Shown: positions 17,983 through 27,302, counted from the first letter of the stretch. The stretch: DNA of 64,000 bases from Pegethrix bostrychoides GSE-TBD4-15B (GCA_019359155.1 JAHHHV010000077.1:1-64000); one strand, 5' to 3'. Program-made: numbers and translations. The notes: generated by a model not told the origin, from the letters alone.

Positions 17983-18312
17983 ATGTTGACCACTGAAATC
18001 ATTCAATTTAGCGGAATTTTAGACGGAACCCGAACTCAGGAGCTACGTGACCGAATCAATCAGGGGATTGACCAAGGCGCAAAGACAATTCTGGTGGATC
18101 TCAAAGAGGTCAGCTTTATGGATAGCTCCGGCTTGGGCGCTCTGGTTACGGCTTTGAAGGCGGTCAGAGCGGCAGGTGGCAAGCTATGTATCTGCTCCGT
18201 CAACGAGCAGGTGAAGATCTTGTTTGAGCTGACCAGCATGGATCGCGTGTTTGAAATCTTCCGCGATCAGAACGATTTCCAGCAGCTCAAGGGCATTGTC
18301 CCCAGTCGGTAG
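17983..18312 (+). CDS. STAS-domain anti-sigma factor antagonist (SpoIIAA/RsbV-like)
   Basis: 109 residues from the ATG at 17983; an upstream TTG in frame at 17911 would add a non-conserved leader. The regulatory serine lies in VSFMDSSGLGALV (DSSG motif), and the remainder follows the STAS fold (QEVKxxL-like first strand, ILVDLKEVSF, KLCICSVNEQVKILFEL). In partner switching the unphosphorylated form binds an RsbW-type kinase and releases its target. A cognate PP2C phosphatase and kinase are encoded within 1.8 kb. Confidence 0.92.
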   Translation: MLTTEIIQFSGILDGTRTQELRDRINQGIDQGAKTILVDLKEVSFMDSSGLGALVTALKAVRAAGGKLCICSVNEQVKILFELTSMDRVFEIFRDQNDFQQLKGIVPSR

Positions 18313-18320
18313 AGATGCTA

Positions 18321-19457
18321 TTAGAGGAATTCGCTAGAGGTACCGCCAAACTGAATTTTGAGCAGCGATACGTCATCGTTGAAGCTGTGGCTGGCATTCG
18401 CGGTCTGCACCTGCTGCAACAGCTGATCTAGACTCAGCGAGCCATCTGACTGCGTTAAGAGCTGAAGCCAGTCTTTTAGTCCCCAGGCTGTCTGAGCCGA
18501 AGGATTTAGCTCATAGATGCCATCGCTGTAGATGTAAAGCGTCCCGGACTCTGGCACAATGCACTGGGCGCTGGTAAAGTCAGCTTCTGGGAGCATCCCA
18601 ACCGGCAGCGCGGCGGTTCGCAGCTGGTGGCTGCCAGTCGAGGCGAGGAGCACTGCTGGCGGATGTCCAGCGCTGGCATAGGTGAGCTGTCGCTGGCTGG
18701 GTCGATAAACGCCGTACCAGATGGTGAAGTATTTTTCGTTTTGGTGACTCATCTGGAACGCTTCGTTGAGGGCAGCTAGCACGACAGCGGGCTGGTCAAA
18801 GCAGACGTTGGGCAGAGAGCGAGAGCGTAGTAGGTTGAGCACCAAAATCGAGGGGAGCGCTGCCGCTAGACCGTGCCCTGAGACATCTAGCAGATAGAGT
18901 ACCAGCTGATCTGGATCCAGCCAGAAGTAGTCAAAGCAGTCGCCGCCGAGCTGTCGTGAGGGAATAAACCGCGACTCAATCGTAATCTCGCCCTGCAACG
19001 GCGGCGGCAGGAGCGCGCTGACGTAGCTGGCAGCTTCTGCGAGCTCAGCTTCTAGGAGAGCTTTTTGGGTCTGGAGATCTTGGCTGACCTGATGTAGCCT
19101 CAGTCCAGCTCGCACTCGAGCTTGCAGTTCAGCAATTTCAATGGGCTTGGAGAGGAAATCATCTGCGCCTGTGTTTAGCCCCTCGATTCGGTCTTCGAGG
19201 CCAATTTTGGCAGTCAGCAAGATAAAAAAAGTGGTTGAAAGCTGAGGATCGGCCTTGATGCGACGACAGACTTCGAGCCCGTCTATGTAGGGCATCATCC
19301 AGTCGCAGATAATTAGAGCAGGATGCAGACTCTGTGCTTTCTCTAGTCCTTCCTTGCCGTTGCTGGCCACCCAAACTTCGTGATCCTGCTGGCGGAGCGC
19401 CCGCTGAACTAGCTTCAAAACAGCAGGGTCATCATCAACTACCAGAATTTTGGACAT
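18321..19457 (-). CDS. Response regulator-PP2C (SpoIIE/RsbU-like) protein phosphatase
   Basis: 378 residues from ATG 19457 (MSKILVVDDD); the frame is open upstream to 19508, but that segment is made of a tandem repeat and is unlikely to be translated. Residues 1-120 are a receiver domain with phosphoacceptor in IICDWMMPYIDGLE and lysine in DDFLSKPIE. A coiled-coil linker (DLQTQKALLEAELAEAASYV) leads to a PP2C/SpoIIE domain (about 155-375) with metal aspartates in GGDCFDYFWL, YLLDVSGHGLAAALPS, YIYSDGIYE and FNDDVSLL. It probably dephosphorylates the STAS protein encoded convergently just 8 bp away. Confidence 0.93.
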   Translation of the reverse strand: MSKILVVDDDPAVLKLVQRALRQQDHEVWVASNGKEGLEKAQSLHPALIICDWMMPYIDGLEVCRRIKADPQLSTTFFILLTAKIGLEDRIEGLNTGADDFLSKPIEIAELQARVRAGLRLHQVSQDLQTQKALLEAELAEAASYVSALLPPPLQGEITIESRFIPSRQLGGDCFDYFWLDPDQLVLYLLDVSGHGLAAALPSILVLNLLRSRSLPNVCFDQPAVVLAALNEAFQMSHQNEKYFTIWYGVYRPSQRQLTYASAGHPPAVLLASTGSHQLRTAALPVGMLPEADFTSAQCIVPESGTLYIYSDGIYELNPSAQTAWGLKDWLQLLTQSDGSLSLDQLLQQVQTANASHSFNDDVSLLKIQFGGTSSEFL

Positions 19458-19494
19458 CTTTATATGGCAGACCGTAGCTAGAATCCTGAGTTGA

Positions 19495-19522
19495 TCGCTT
19501 TGAGTCAATCGCTCTGAGTCAA
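19495..19522. repeat. 14-bp tandem duplication upstream of the PP2C start
   Basis: TCGCTTTGAGTCAA (19495-19508) and TCGCTCTGAGTCAA (19509-19522), with a partial third copy. It supports starting the PP2C gene at 19457 rather than upstream. Confidence 0.8.
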
Positions 19523-19621
19523 TCGCTGAGCAAACCGAGTGGGGCGAAAATGGCGATACTCTGGCGATTCTCAGTAAACTAAAGCTAGCTATTAAGTAGC
19601 GCTCTAAACCTAGCGGCCAGG

Positions 19622-20119
19622 ATGCCGCTGTCTGGCCTGCCCTGCTGGAAAACTTCTCAACCTGTGAGCTTCTCTCGCTTGAACCCCGGTCAGACCACCC
19701 GCATTAAAACTAACACGGATCTTCACCAGCTTGGTCAGGTGCTGGAGTGGTTTGAGCAGTTTGACCAGCCGCAGATTCCGCGAACGGTCTGGCTGCAATG
19801 TCAGCTGGCTCTAGCCGAAGGCTTCACTAATGCCGTGCGGCACGCCCATGCCGATAAGCCCGTCGAGACTCCCATCGAAGTGGAGGTAATGCTGAGAGAC
19901 GGGGCTATCGAGCTGCGGATCTGGGACTGTGGCTCCGGGTTCGATCTAGAGCATCGGCTTGACAGTCTGCCTGAGCCAGAAAATCAACAGCATTCAGGTG
20001 GCAGAGGGCTAAAGATTATCCAACAGACAGCGGATGTCATGGACTATGAGGCGGTTGAGGCAGACCGCAACTGTCTGCTCATCGTCAAACATTATCCAAC
20101 CGACCATTACCCGACCTAA
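19622..20119 (+). CDS. RsbW/SpoIIAB-like serine kinase/anti-sigma ATPase
   Basis: 165 residues with a GHKL ATPase domain. The N-box is intact (LALAEGFTNAVRHAHADKP), as are G1 (IWDCGSGFD) and the G2 lid (GGRGLKII). These proteins phosphorylate a STAS partner on serine and sequester a sigma factor or other target. The true start may be internal because the first ~20 residues are not typical. Divergent from the PP2C gene and convergent with the HPt gene; no RsbX or dedicated sigma gene is adjacent. Confidence 0.9.
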   Translation: MPLSGLPCWKTSQPVSFSRLNPGQTTRIKTNTDLHQLGQVLEWFEQFDQPQIPRTVWLQCQLALAEGFTNAVRHAHADKPVETPIEVEVMLRDGAIELRIWDCGSGFDLEHRLDSLPEPENQQHSGGRGLKIIQQTADVMDYEAVEADRNCLLIVKHYPTDHYPT

Positions 20120-20130
20120 TCGTGCCCGGC

Positions 20131-20538
20131 CTAATCGCTGGGTTTTAGCATTGGGCAAATCTGCTGCTGCATTTGCTCAAACTGCGCCACGAGCTGCTGA
20201 TACAGAGCGCTAATCTCGCCGATGTCACCGATGTTATCGCCGCTTAACTGCCGCTGCACCTGCTGTGCCTGCTGCTCAATAGCTGTAGCGAGCTGGGCTG
20301 GCAGAATCGCCCCGACGCTGGCGCTGGCTCCTTTGATGTGATGCGCGATCTGCTGAATCTGGAGCCATGCCGTAGCTCTGATGGCCGACTGAAGCCGCTT
20401 AAGTTGAGCTTGAAAGTCATCTAGGTAAAGTTGCAGCAACTCTTGCTCAAACGCTAGATCATGATCTGAAAGCTGCTGAAGCTGCGCCAGATCAAATTGC
20501 AGATCGCAGAGTGTTGTGTGAAAACTAGTTGCCCTCAT
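20131..20538 (-). CDS. HPt-domain phosphotransfer protein
   Basis: 135 residues forming a four-helix HPt bundle. The phosphorylatable histidine lies in IQQIAHHIKGASASVGA (HxxKGxS motif), following LLQLYLDDFQAQLKRLQSAI. A stand-alone HPt usually relays phosphate from a hybrid kinase receiver to a response regulator. The receiver-PP2C protein next door and the hybrid kinase at 48.5 kb are candidate partners, by inference only. Confidence 0.9.
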   Translation of the reverse strand: MRATSFHTTLCDLQFDLAQLQQLSDHDLAFEQELLQLYLDDFQAQLKRLQSAIRATAWLQIQQIAHHIKGASASVGAILPAQLATAIEQQAQQVQRQLSGDNIGDIGEISALYQQLVAQFEQMQQQICPMLKPSD

Positions 20539-20597
20539 TGCGATTCCATAGAGATCAAGCTACTGACACCCATAGTCTAGTCGAGCGGCTCGCAGCT

Positions 20598-20756
20598 TCA
20601 CTCGGCGGCCAGCCAAGCGAAGACCAGCACAGCGGCAGTTAAGCTCAGCCAGTTGGACAGATGCAGAGTCGTCAACGTCTCAATTGGCCAGAGCATGAGG
20701 AAATCGGTACACCAGACCAGCAGCAGCAGCAGGCTAGCAAAAAAGATGATGGACAT
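20598..20756 (-). CDS. Small membrane protein of unknown function
   Basis: 52 residues from ATG 20756 (MSIIFFASLLLLLVWCTDF), with two predicted membrane helices separated by a short loop (LWPIETLTTLHLSNW). An in-frame start at 20807 would add a hydrophilic leader. It lies directly downstream of the methyltransferase gene on the same strand and may be co-transcribed. I do not recognise the family. Confidence 0.5.
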   Translation of the reverse strand: MSIIFFASLLLLLVWCTDFLMLWPIETLTTLHLSNWLSLTAAVLVFAWLAAE

Positions 20757-20808
20757 ATTCCTGAATTGAGATGATGATTTGGGCAGCGGATTCCCCTTGA
20801 TAAGCATA

Positions 20809-21483
20809 TCAAGCCTCTGAATTTAGACCTCTGAATTCTGAATTCAGACGGTTCTGACTCTCCTTTTGAGCCTGCCCAACCTGAAGACTGCCGCTGGCAT
20901 AGAGTCGGCATTCGGCCTGCTGAAACCCCACCCGCACCAGCAGATCCAGCAGGTCAGTCTTGATAAACTGCCAGACTGCTTCAGTTTCAAATAGTCCTAA
21001 AAATAAGTCTAGACTCAGCCGATAGAGCCAGTTTGAGGGCAGATGAAAATCGACGAAGGCCAAGACTCCTCCGGGCTTTAAGACCCGATGTGCTTCCTGC
21101 AAGACCCGCCAAAGCTGTACAGGCCGCATTTCATGCAGCGCCATGCTAACATGCACCAGATCAAACTGATCGTCGTCAAACGGCATGGACTCCGCCCAGC
21201 CCTGAATATATTTGGCGGCTGGCGCGGCCTGGGCAGCTTGAGCTAGCGCTGCGGCTGCGGCATCTAATCCAGTTACGTGGGCAGACTGCATCACTAAAAT
21301 CTGGGTCGTCTGGCCGCTGCCGCAGCAGAGGTCGAGCACCTGCATTTCCGGCTGAATCTCCAGTCCCTCTAGGGCGATGCGGCGAAATCTCGCGACTCCG
21401 CCGATATTTAAGGCTGCCAGCCAGGAAATGCTGCTGTGAAGCCACGGATACTGCTGGCTCCAAGTTCTAAAAATTGTTGCCAC
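20809..21483 (-). CDS. Class I SAM-dependent methyltransferase
   Basis: 224 residues, start GTG at 21483. SAM-binding motif I is VLDLCCGSGQTTQIL (about residue 48), motif II VTGLDAAAAALAQA, then MPFDDDQFDLVHVSMALHEM and a PGGVLAFVDFH strand, as in UbiE/Erg6-like methyltransferases. The C-terminal ~18 residues (KESQNRLNSEFRGLNSEA) derive from a 14-bp tandem duplication at the gene end (20814-20841) and are probably non-functional. Substrate unknown; quinone or small-molecule methylation are possibilities. Confidence 0.85.
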   Translation of the reverse strand: MATIFRTWSQQYPWLHSSISWLAALNIGGVARFRRIALEGLEIQPEMQVLDLCCGSGQTTQILVMQSAHVTGLDAAAAALAQAAQAAPAAKYIQGWAESMPFDDDQFDLVHVSMALHEMRPVQLWRVLQEAHRVLKPGGVLAFVDFHLPSNWLYRLSLDLFLGLFETEAVWQFIKTDLLDLLVRVGFQQAECRLYASGSLQVGQAQKESQNRLNSEFRGLNSEA

Positions 21484-21596
21484 GAAACGTCCCTGATTTG
21501 GTATTTACACATAATTTAGTCGGTTTAGCCGGGTTTTCTGGCTGTTGGCACGAATTTGGCACAAATAAATTCCGCGCATTGAAGCTCAGCAGCGCG

Positions 21597-22823
21597 TCAT
21601 AAATTGCGCGGCGCGGCGGGCGCTTGCATCTGAGTGCGGCTATGGGCAGCTGTTACGGCCTGCTGCTGATCGCGGTTCGTAATCCAGCGGTGATAGGTGC
21701 GATTGTGAATCGCGACCGAATGCCCCATCATGCGTGCCGCCACCGTATCGGGCAGGCCAAAGTGAATGGTGCGAACCGCCCAGGCGTGCCGCAGGTCATA
21801 GGGAGAGAACGGAATTTGATAGCGGCGAAACTGGCCGTTCACGAGCTGCCCAATCCGGCGCAGTGTCGTCTGGCTTAAGTCGGTGGTCAGGGGCGGTAGC
21901 AAGACCGCTCGTAGCTGAAATTGCTCAATCCACTCCGGATAAAATGGCCAAACGCTGTGGCTACCTGTCTTTGTCGTTGGTAATACCTCAATCGCGCAGT
22001 CCGCTGTCGGTTCCGCTGAGCCGCTGAGCCGGCTGTAGTCGCAAAAAAACACCTCATGATTCCGCAGGCCATAGGTGGCCATTACACCATAGACAAAGCG
22101 CCAGCTCGGATTGGAAATTTGCTCATAGACGGCAACAATTTCGCTGTCTGAGGGCAGGCGACGCGCCTGGGTGTGGCTGCTGTTGTAGCTTCCCCAATGC
22201 GCCTTCAGCGGAGTGGGCAGATCCAGATGCAAAAAATCAGCAAATGCGCTGAGGGCGGTGCAGCAGATCTGTCGACTCCGGCTATGGGGGCGAGTAGCCT
22301 GCACGGTGGCATAGATCGCTTCGGGGAGGCTGAGGGCTGGACGTGCCTCGGCCAGCTCGACTAGCTCGCGCAGGTAGGGCGCGTAGGCGGTTTCCCAGGT
22401 GGTGCGGCGCGAGGCCCGATGCGGTGACTGGTGCGGCGACTGGTGCGGCGCTGGAGCCAAAAACTCAGTCTGAAATGCCGCTAGCTTTTCACTGAGATCA
22501 AGCTGATGCAGCGGTGCGCCATGTCCTAAAGGTAAATACTGTCGCCAGTCAAAGCTCTGCTGCATCAGCTGAAGCGCAATAATTTTGGCCTGCTGCTCGG
22601 CCTGCTTGAGTCCGGCGGCGGTGGCAGGCAGATTGAGACAAAGCCGCTGCTGATGGGGACGCAGACGTGGACTGCCGGGTCGCGGTGGCAGGGTAGCCCG
22701 TAAATTCAGCTTCTGGCCGCGTCGTTCGAGCTGCACGCCGAGCTGACCTGCCTTAAGCCGCTGGTTGAGCTTGTCAAGCTGCTCGTCTAGGACAGAGCGA
22801 GCCTGGGTCGAGGAGTTGAGCAT
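21597..22823 (-). CDS. Tyrosine recombinase / site-specific integrase
   Basis: 408 residues. The C-terminal catalytic domain (about 220-395) shows the family residues in order: first arginine in ATYGLRNHEVF, H-x-x-R box as SPYDLRHAWAVR, histidine in ARMMGHSVA, and nucleophile tyrosine in NRTYHRWI. The N-terminal half has a SAM-like core-binding region with Q/R-rich segments. No phage or transposon genes, att-like repeats or tRNA lie adjacent, so it looks like a resident chromosomal recombinase rather than the end of a recent insertion. Divergent from hemH. Confidence 0.88.
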   Translation of the reverse strand: MLNSSTQARSVLDEQLDKLNQRLKAGQLGVQLERRGQKLNLRATLPPRPGSPRLRPHQQRLCLNLPATAAGLKQAEQQAKIIALQLMQQSFDWRQYLPLGHGAPLHQLDLSEKLAAFQTEFLAPAPHQSPHQSPHRASRRTTWETAYAPYLRELVELAEARPALSLPEAIYATVQATRPHSRSRQICCTALSAFADFLHLDLPTPLKAHWGSYNSSHTQARRLPSDSEIVAVYEQISNPSWRFVYGVMATYGLRNHEVFFCDYSRLSGSAEPTADCAIEVLPTTKTGSHSVWPFYPEWIEQFQLRAVLLPPLTTDLSQTTLRRIGQLVNGQFRRYQIPFSPYDLRHAWAVRTIHFGLPDTVAARMMGHSVAIHNRTYHRWITNRDQQQAVTAAHSRTQMQAPAAPRNL

Positions 22824-22993
22824 GGAGGATTGGGGGGAGAGGGGACAGCTGCTAGGACAGAATTAGGACGGGCGTAGGACAGAAGTGAGATAATTCTAGA
22901 TCGCCTCAGATAAACATCAAACTCGCACCAAACTAGGGCTGCTTTATTGTTAAAATTAGCAACAAATATGAAGGGCAAGGGACTGTAGTGACT

Positions 22994-24157
22994 ATGGGTC
23001 GTGTTGGTGTTTTGCTATTGAACTTGGGCGGGCCTGACCAGCTCGAAGATGTTCGCCCTTTTTTGTTCAACCTGTTCTCTGACCCGGAGATCATCAGGTT
23101 GCCCTTCTCCTGGCTACAAAAGCCGCTGGCTTGGCTAATTTCAACCAGTCGCGCCAAAAAATCTCAGGAAAACTACAAGCTGATTGGCGGCGGTTCACCC
23201 CTGCGCCGGATCACCGAAGAGCAAGGACAGGCGCTGCAAGCCTCGCTGCGGGCGCGGGGACAAGAGGCTCAGGTCTATATTGGAATGCGCTACTGGCATC
23301 CGTTTACCGAGGAGGCAGTCGCCCGCATCAAGCGCGATGCCATCGACCGTCTGGTGATCTTGCCGCTCTATCCGCAGTTTTCAATCAGCACCAGCGGCTC
23401 CAGCTTCCGGCTATTAGATGCGCTCTGGAAAGAAGACCCCAGCCTGCAAAAAATCGACTACACGGTGATTCCATCCTGGTATGAGCGTTCTGGCTACTTG
23501 CAGGCAATGGCTGATCTGATCCAGCAGCAGCTCGACCAGTTTGAGCAGCCAGAGGAGGCGCATATCTTCTTCAGTGCCCATGGAGTGCCGCTCAGCTATG
23601 TGGAAGAGGCGGGCGACCCCTACCAGCAGGAAATCGAGGCCTGCACTGAGCTAATTATGCAGCGGCTTAACCGTCCCAACCCGCATACGCTGGCCTACCA
23701 GAGCCGCGTGGGACCAGTGGAGTGGCTCAAGCCTTACACTGAGGAAGCAATTTTGGAGCTGGCTGAGCAAGGCGTAAAAAACCTGCTGGTGGTGCCGGTC
23801 AGCTTTGTCTCTGAGCATATCGAGACGCTAGAAGAAATCGACATTGAGTACCGCGAACTTGCCGAGGAGGCAGGAATCCACAACTTTCAGCGCGTGCCCG
23901 CTCTGAATACGCACCCGGTGTTCATTCAAGAACTGAGCGATATGGTAGTCAGCGCCATAGACGCGCCCAGCCTGAAGCTCGACGAAGTGCCTCAGATGAG
24001 CAAGCAGGTGAAAATGTATCCGCAGGAGCGCTGGGAGTGGGGGCTGACTAGTTCGGCTGAAATCTGGAACGGGCGGATTGCCATGATCGGCTTTTTGGCG
24101 CTGCTGATTGAAATTGTCAGCGGTCAGGGCCCCCTGCACTATGTTGGATTACTCTAG
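22994..24157 (+). CDS. hemH: Ferrochelatase with C-terminal CAB/HLIP-like domain
   Basis: 387 residues from ATG 22994 ([20 protein letters not shown]), matching the usual cyanobacterial start; a GTG six bases earlier is possible. It inserts Fe2+ into protoporphyrin IX to make heme at the membrane. The catalytic histidine is in [20 protein letters not shown], and the metal/proton path in [19 protein letters not shown]. After a linker (about residue 340) comes [18 protein letters not shown], the chlorophyll a/b-binding motif (ExxxGRxAMxGF) typical of cyanobacterial and plastid type II ferrochelatases. Its stop overlaps the stop of convergent cdsA. Confidence 0.98.
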   Translation: MGRVGVLLLNLGGPDQLEDVRPFLFNLFSDPEIIRLPFSWLQKPLAWLISTSRAKKSQENYKLIGGGSPLRRITEEQGQALQASLRARGQEAQVYIGMRYWHPFTEEAVARIKRDAIDRLVILPLYPQFSISTSGSSFRLLDALWKEDPSLQKIDYTVIPSWYERSGYLQAMADLIQQQLDQFEQPEEAHIFFSAHGVPLSYVEEAGDPYQQEIEACTELIMQRLNRPNPHTLAYQSRVGPVEWLKPYTEEAILELAEQGVKNLLVVPVSFVSEHIETLEEIDIEYRELAEEAGIHNFQRVPALNTHPVFIQELSDMVVSAIDAPSLKLDEVPQMSKQVKMYPQERWEWGLTSSAEIWNGRIAMIGFLALLIEIVSGQGPLHYVGLL

Positions 24158-25017
24158 GGCGGCAGCAGCGGCAGCAGCAGCGTCACAAAATAATAGACGA
24201 TGGGCGCAATGAACACGTAGCTGTCGGTGCGATCTAGGATGCCGCCATGCCCCGGAATCAGCTGCCCAGAATCTTTCACGCCCGCATCACGCTTCATCAT
24301 CGATTCGGTGAGATCGCCCAGCAGGCTGGCAATGCCAATCAGCAGTCCCAGCGCCATGCCGCTCAACGGCGCCCCCAGCCAGTCCAGCGCCAGCGAGCCA
24401 AAGCAGGCGACCGCAACACTGCCCAGCACGCCAAACACTGCGCCCTCGACGGTTTTTTTGGGACTGATGTCGGTGAGACGGGTGCGGCCAAACAGCTTGC
24501 CAAATATGTAAGCCCCAATATCAGCTGCCCAGATGCAGAGAAAAGCTAGTAGCGTGATTGCCAAGCCCTGCGGCAGATCTTGTAGCGTGATCGGAAACTC
24601 AGGAAAGTAGCCGCCCAGCGGTAGATTGGCGCTCTCGCCTAGGTTACGGAGCCGCACCCAGTAGCTAGGCAGGTAGCCTGCGTAAAATAGCCCCAAGATT
24701 GAAGAAGAAATATCGGCAATCGTCGCCAGTTTCGGCTGAAACAGCAGATAGAAGCAGATGAGTGTCCCAGCTATCGGCATGACGGCATCCACTAGATTGG
24801 GAGCCAGGTTTGCTGTCACCAGCAGGATCAAACTCACCGCAATTGTGGTTTTAGCAGCCGGAGCAATCCCCGTTGCCCTCACCAAACCGAAATATTCTTG
24901 CAGCCCCAGATAGACAATCACGCCAAACCCCAGCGTAAAATACCAGCCGCCCAAAATAATCATGCCGAGGGCTAGGATAATCGCAACAATTGCACTGAGA
25001 AGGCGCGGTAACGGCAT
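24154..25017 (-). CDS. cdsA: Phosphatidate cytidylyltransferase
   Basis: 287 residues with about seven or eight membrane helices. It converts phosphatidic acid and CTP to CDP-diacylglycerol for phosphatidylglycerol synthesis. The CDS signature near the C terminus is visible as [19 protein letters not shown] followed by [35 protein letters not shown] and [10 protein letters not shown] are also characteristic. The last codons share four bases with the convergent hemH. Confidence 0.97.
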   Translation of the reverse strand: MPLPRLLSAIVAIILALGMIILGGWYFTLGFGVIVYLGLQEYFGLVRATGIAPAAKTTIAVSLILLVTANLAPNLVDAVMPIAGTLICFYLLFQPKLATIADISSSILGLFYAGYLPSYWVRLRNLGESANLPLGGYFPEFPITLQDLPQGLAITLLAFLCIWAADIGAYIFGKLFGRTRLTDISPKKTVEGAVFGVLGSVAVACFGSLALDWLGAPLSGMALGLLIGIASLLGDLTESMMKRDAGVKDSGQLIPGHGGILDRTDSYVFIAPIVYYFVTLLLPLLPP

Positions 25018-25150
25018 AGGGCGGTGAAAAATCCTGACCAGTTCAGAATCCAGTAATCAGCAAATATTTCAAAAGCGACGTCCGACCTACTGGGCAGGTC
25101 GGACGGGCATCGCTACTCAAACGTTAGCACCAATCTACAGCTCTCAGCCG

Positions 25151-25753
25151 CTATTCTAGTTTCTCCCCGCTTAAGACATAGATCGGGTCAGAGGCCGCAA
25201 AAACCTGATGATTGCCGCGCGTTTCCAGCCGATTGATCGCAGACTGCACCACCTCAACGTTGCGGGCTTGCAGTTCGGCCAGCCCTTCCGAGATGGCGTA
25301 GAGCGTTTCAAAGTTGGTGGCAGTGGCCACAATGCGGCCTTGCGGCTGCAAGCGTTGCCAGACGGCCTGCAAAATCGCCTTGAGCGACCGTCCACCTTCA
25401 ATGCAAACGCAGTCGGGTGGCTCTTTGAGCAGTTCCAGGCAGTCAGGAGCCACGCCTTCCAGAATCTGGACGTTTTCTACGCCAAACCGCAGGCAGTTAC
25501 GCCGGATCAGGCTAGCCACCTCTTCGTCGCGCTCAATCGCCACAATTTGGCCTTGCGGACAGAGCAGCCCCGCCTCCACCGGAATCGTTCCTGTGCCCGC
25601 CCCAATGTCCCAAAGCACCGAATCCGACTGCAATCGGAGCTGAGCAATCAGCAGTAGCCGCACCTCGCGCTGGCTAAGCGGAATGCCAGGAAGCCGCTCA
25701 AACAGCGCGTCGGGGATACCAGGGGTGACATAGGGCCAGAGGGGGGAAGGCAT
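25151..25753 (-). CDS. cbiT: Precorrin-6B C15-methyltransferase/decarboxylase (CbiT type)
   Basis: 200 residues, a stand-alone CbiT domain of cobalamin (or pseudocobalamin) synthesis. It opens with the family start PGIPDALFERLPGIPLSQRE; motif I is VLWDIGAGTGTIPVEAGLL, then GQIVAIERDEEVASLIRRN and CVCIEGGRSLKAIL. It sits between cdsA and a PLP decarboxylase gene in the same orientation, 22 bp from the latter, suggesting one transcript. Confidence 0.93.
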   Translation of the reverse strand: MPSPLWPYVTPGIPDALFERLPGIPLSQREVRLLLIAQLRLQSDSVLWDIGAGTGTIPVEAGLLCPQGQIVAIERDEEVASLIRRNCLRFGVENVQILEGVAPDCLELLKEPPDCVCIEGGRSLKAILQAVWQRLQPQGRIVATATNFETLYAISEGLAELQARNVEVVQSAINRLETRGNHQVFAASDPIYVLSGEKLE

Positions 25754-25775
25754 AGCAACAGGGGGTTAACAGGAG

Positions 25776-27302
25776 CTAGAGGCTAGGGCGCTGGGTCGAA
25801 ATGACGCTGAGGCTGTCGAGATCAGCGTCAGCACAGCCTGCTAGAATGCCGCCGTTTGCCAAGATTTGGCGCAGGCTGTAAATTGCCTCCTGGGTAATCA
25901 CCTCACCTGGAAACAGGATAGGAATTCCTGGCGGGTAAGGGCAAACCAGCTCGGCGCTGAGCTGGCCAATCACCTGGTCAATCGGCAACGTTGTTGCGGT
26001 GGCAAAGAAAGCGTCACGCGGCGAAAGCATTGGCAGCTGGACGGAGACAGGCATGGAGACAGGCAGCGTTGGGGCTGATATCATCACCGGTGTCATCACA
26101 GGTGAGCGGGGTAGCTCCAGGTCAGCTGAGCTAGAAGCCAGCGTCGCCGGACTCTCTGCGGCAAGACTGCGGAGCGCCTCGACGAGCTGCTGCAAATCAT
26201 CGGCTTTGTTCCCTGGCGTGATGATAAAGGTCAGCGAATGCAGCGCTGGCAGTTCGGCAGTCACCCGTAGCTTTTGGTGCAGAATCTCATCTGCCGCAAA
26301 GCCAGTCATGCCGAGGCCATCCACGCCCACCGTCAGCCGCAGCGGATCAATCGTCCTGCATCCAGGGCTGTGGTCAGGTTCTAGCAGCGACAGCCCCGGA
26401 ATCTGACGGATTTGCTGCTTGGCCGCAGCCGTGCGGTGCAGCGTTTCACCCAGCAACGCCTCACCTTCCAGCGCCATCTGCCGCCGCGCCGCATCCAGAG
26501 AAGCCAGCAGCAGATAGTTGGGGCTAGTGGACTGAAGCAACCGCAGGGCGCTGCTGAGCCGCAGCCTATCGATCCGCTCGCCCTGCACATGCAGCATGGC
26601 CGCCTGCGTCAAGGCAGAGAGCGTTTTGTGAATCGACTGCACGGTTAGATCTGCACTCAGGCTCAGCGCCGAGGCGGGCAAATCCGGGTGAAAGGCGAAA
26701 TGCGCCCCATGCGCTTCATCGACGAGCAGCGGCAGCCCATACTGATGGGTCAAGTCGGCTATTGCAGCCAGATCCCCGCAGATGCCGTGATAGGTGGGCG
26801 AAACCATCAGCACTGCTTTGGCATCGGGATGGGCGCTCAAAGCTGCCTGGAGCTTGGCGGCGGTCAGGCAGTGAGCAATGCCCCAAATCGGATCAAAATC
26901 AGGCTCAATCCAGATCGGCAGCGCTCCCGACAGCACCAGGGCTGACCAGACCGACTGATGGGCATTGCGGGGCAGAATCAGCTTTTCGCCGGGATTGCAG
27001 GTGGCGAGTACTGCTGCCTCCAAGCCGCAGGTTGAGCCATTGGCTAAAAACCAACTTTGCTCAGCGCCAAAGGCGGCTGCGGCTAGAGCCTGCGCCTGTC
27101 CAATCACGCCTTCTGGAGCAAAGAGATTATCTAGCTCCGGCAATTCGGGCAGATCAGCCTGGAGCGCCTCATGCCCCAATAGCTCAATCAGCGCTGCCGG
27201 GGCACCTCGCCCTTGCTTATGTCCAGGGGTGTGGAAGGCGGCTCTGGGCGATCTGGCTGTCTTTTGCAGGCAGTCTAGAAGTGGAGCAGTTTCTTGATGC
27301 AT
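25776..27302 (-). CDS. Orn/Lys/Arg decarboxylase family PLP enzyme
   Basis: 508 residues, fold-type I PLP enzyme of the group III-like basic amino acid decarboxylases. The PLP lysine is in LTVQSIHKTLSALTQAAML, preceded by LPLLVDEAHGAHFAFHPD (PLP aspartate and histidine). The N terminus PRAAFHTPGHKQGRGAP is the family start. C-terminal small-domain landmark CPYPPGIPILFPGE is present. Polyamine precursor synthesis (arginine or lysine decarboxylation) is the likely role; substrate is not readable. The segment about residues 380-420 (AESPATLASSSADLELPRSP) is low complexity. Confidence 0.9.
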   Translation of the reverse strand: MHQETAPLLDCLQKTARSPRAAFHTPGHKQGRGAPAALIELLGHEALQADLPELPELDNLFAPEGVIGQAQALAAAAFGAEQSWFLANGSTCGLEAAVLATCNPGEKLILPRNAHQSVWSALVLSGALPIWIEPDFDPIWGIAHCLTAAKLQAALSAHPDAKAVLMVSPTYHGICGDLAAIADLTHQYGLPLLVDEAHGAHFAFHPDLPASALSLSADLTVQSIHKTLSALTQAAMLHVQGERIDRLRLSSALRLLQSTSPNYLLLASLDAARRQMALEGEALLGETLHRTAAAKQQIRQIPGLSLLEPDHSPGCRTIDPLRLTVGVDGLGMTGFAADEILHQKLRVTAELPALHSLTFIITPGNKADDLQQLVEALRSLAAESPATLASSSADLELPRSPVMTPVMISAPTLPVSMPVSVQLPMLSPRDAFFATATTLPIDQVIGQLSAELVCPYPPGIPILFPGEVITQEAIYSLRQILANGGILAGCADADLDSLSVISTQRPSL

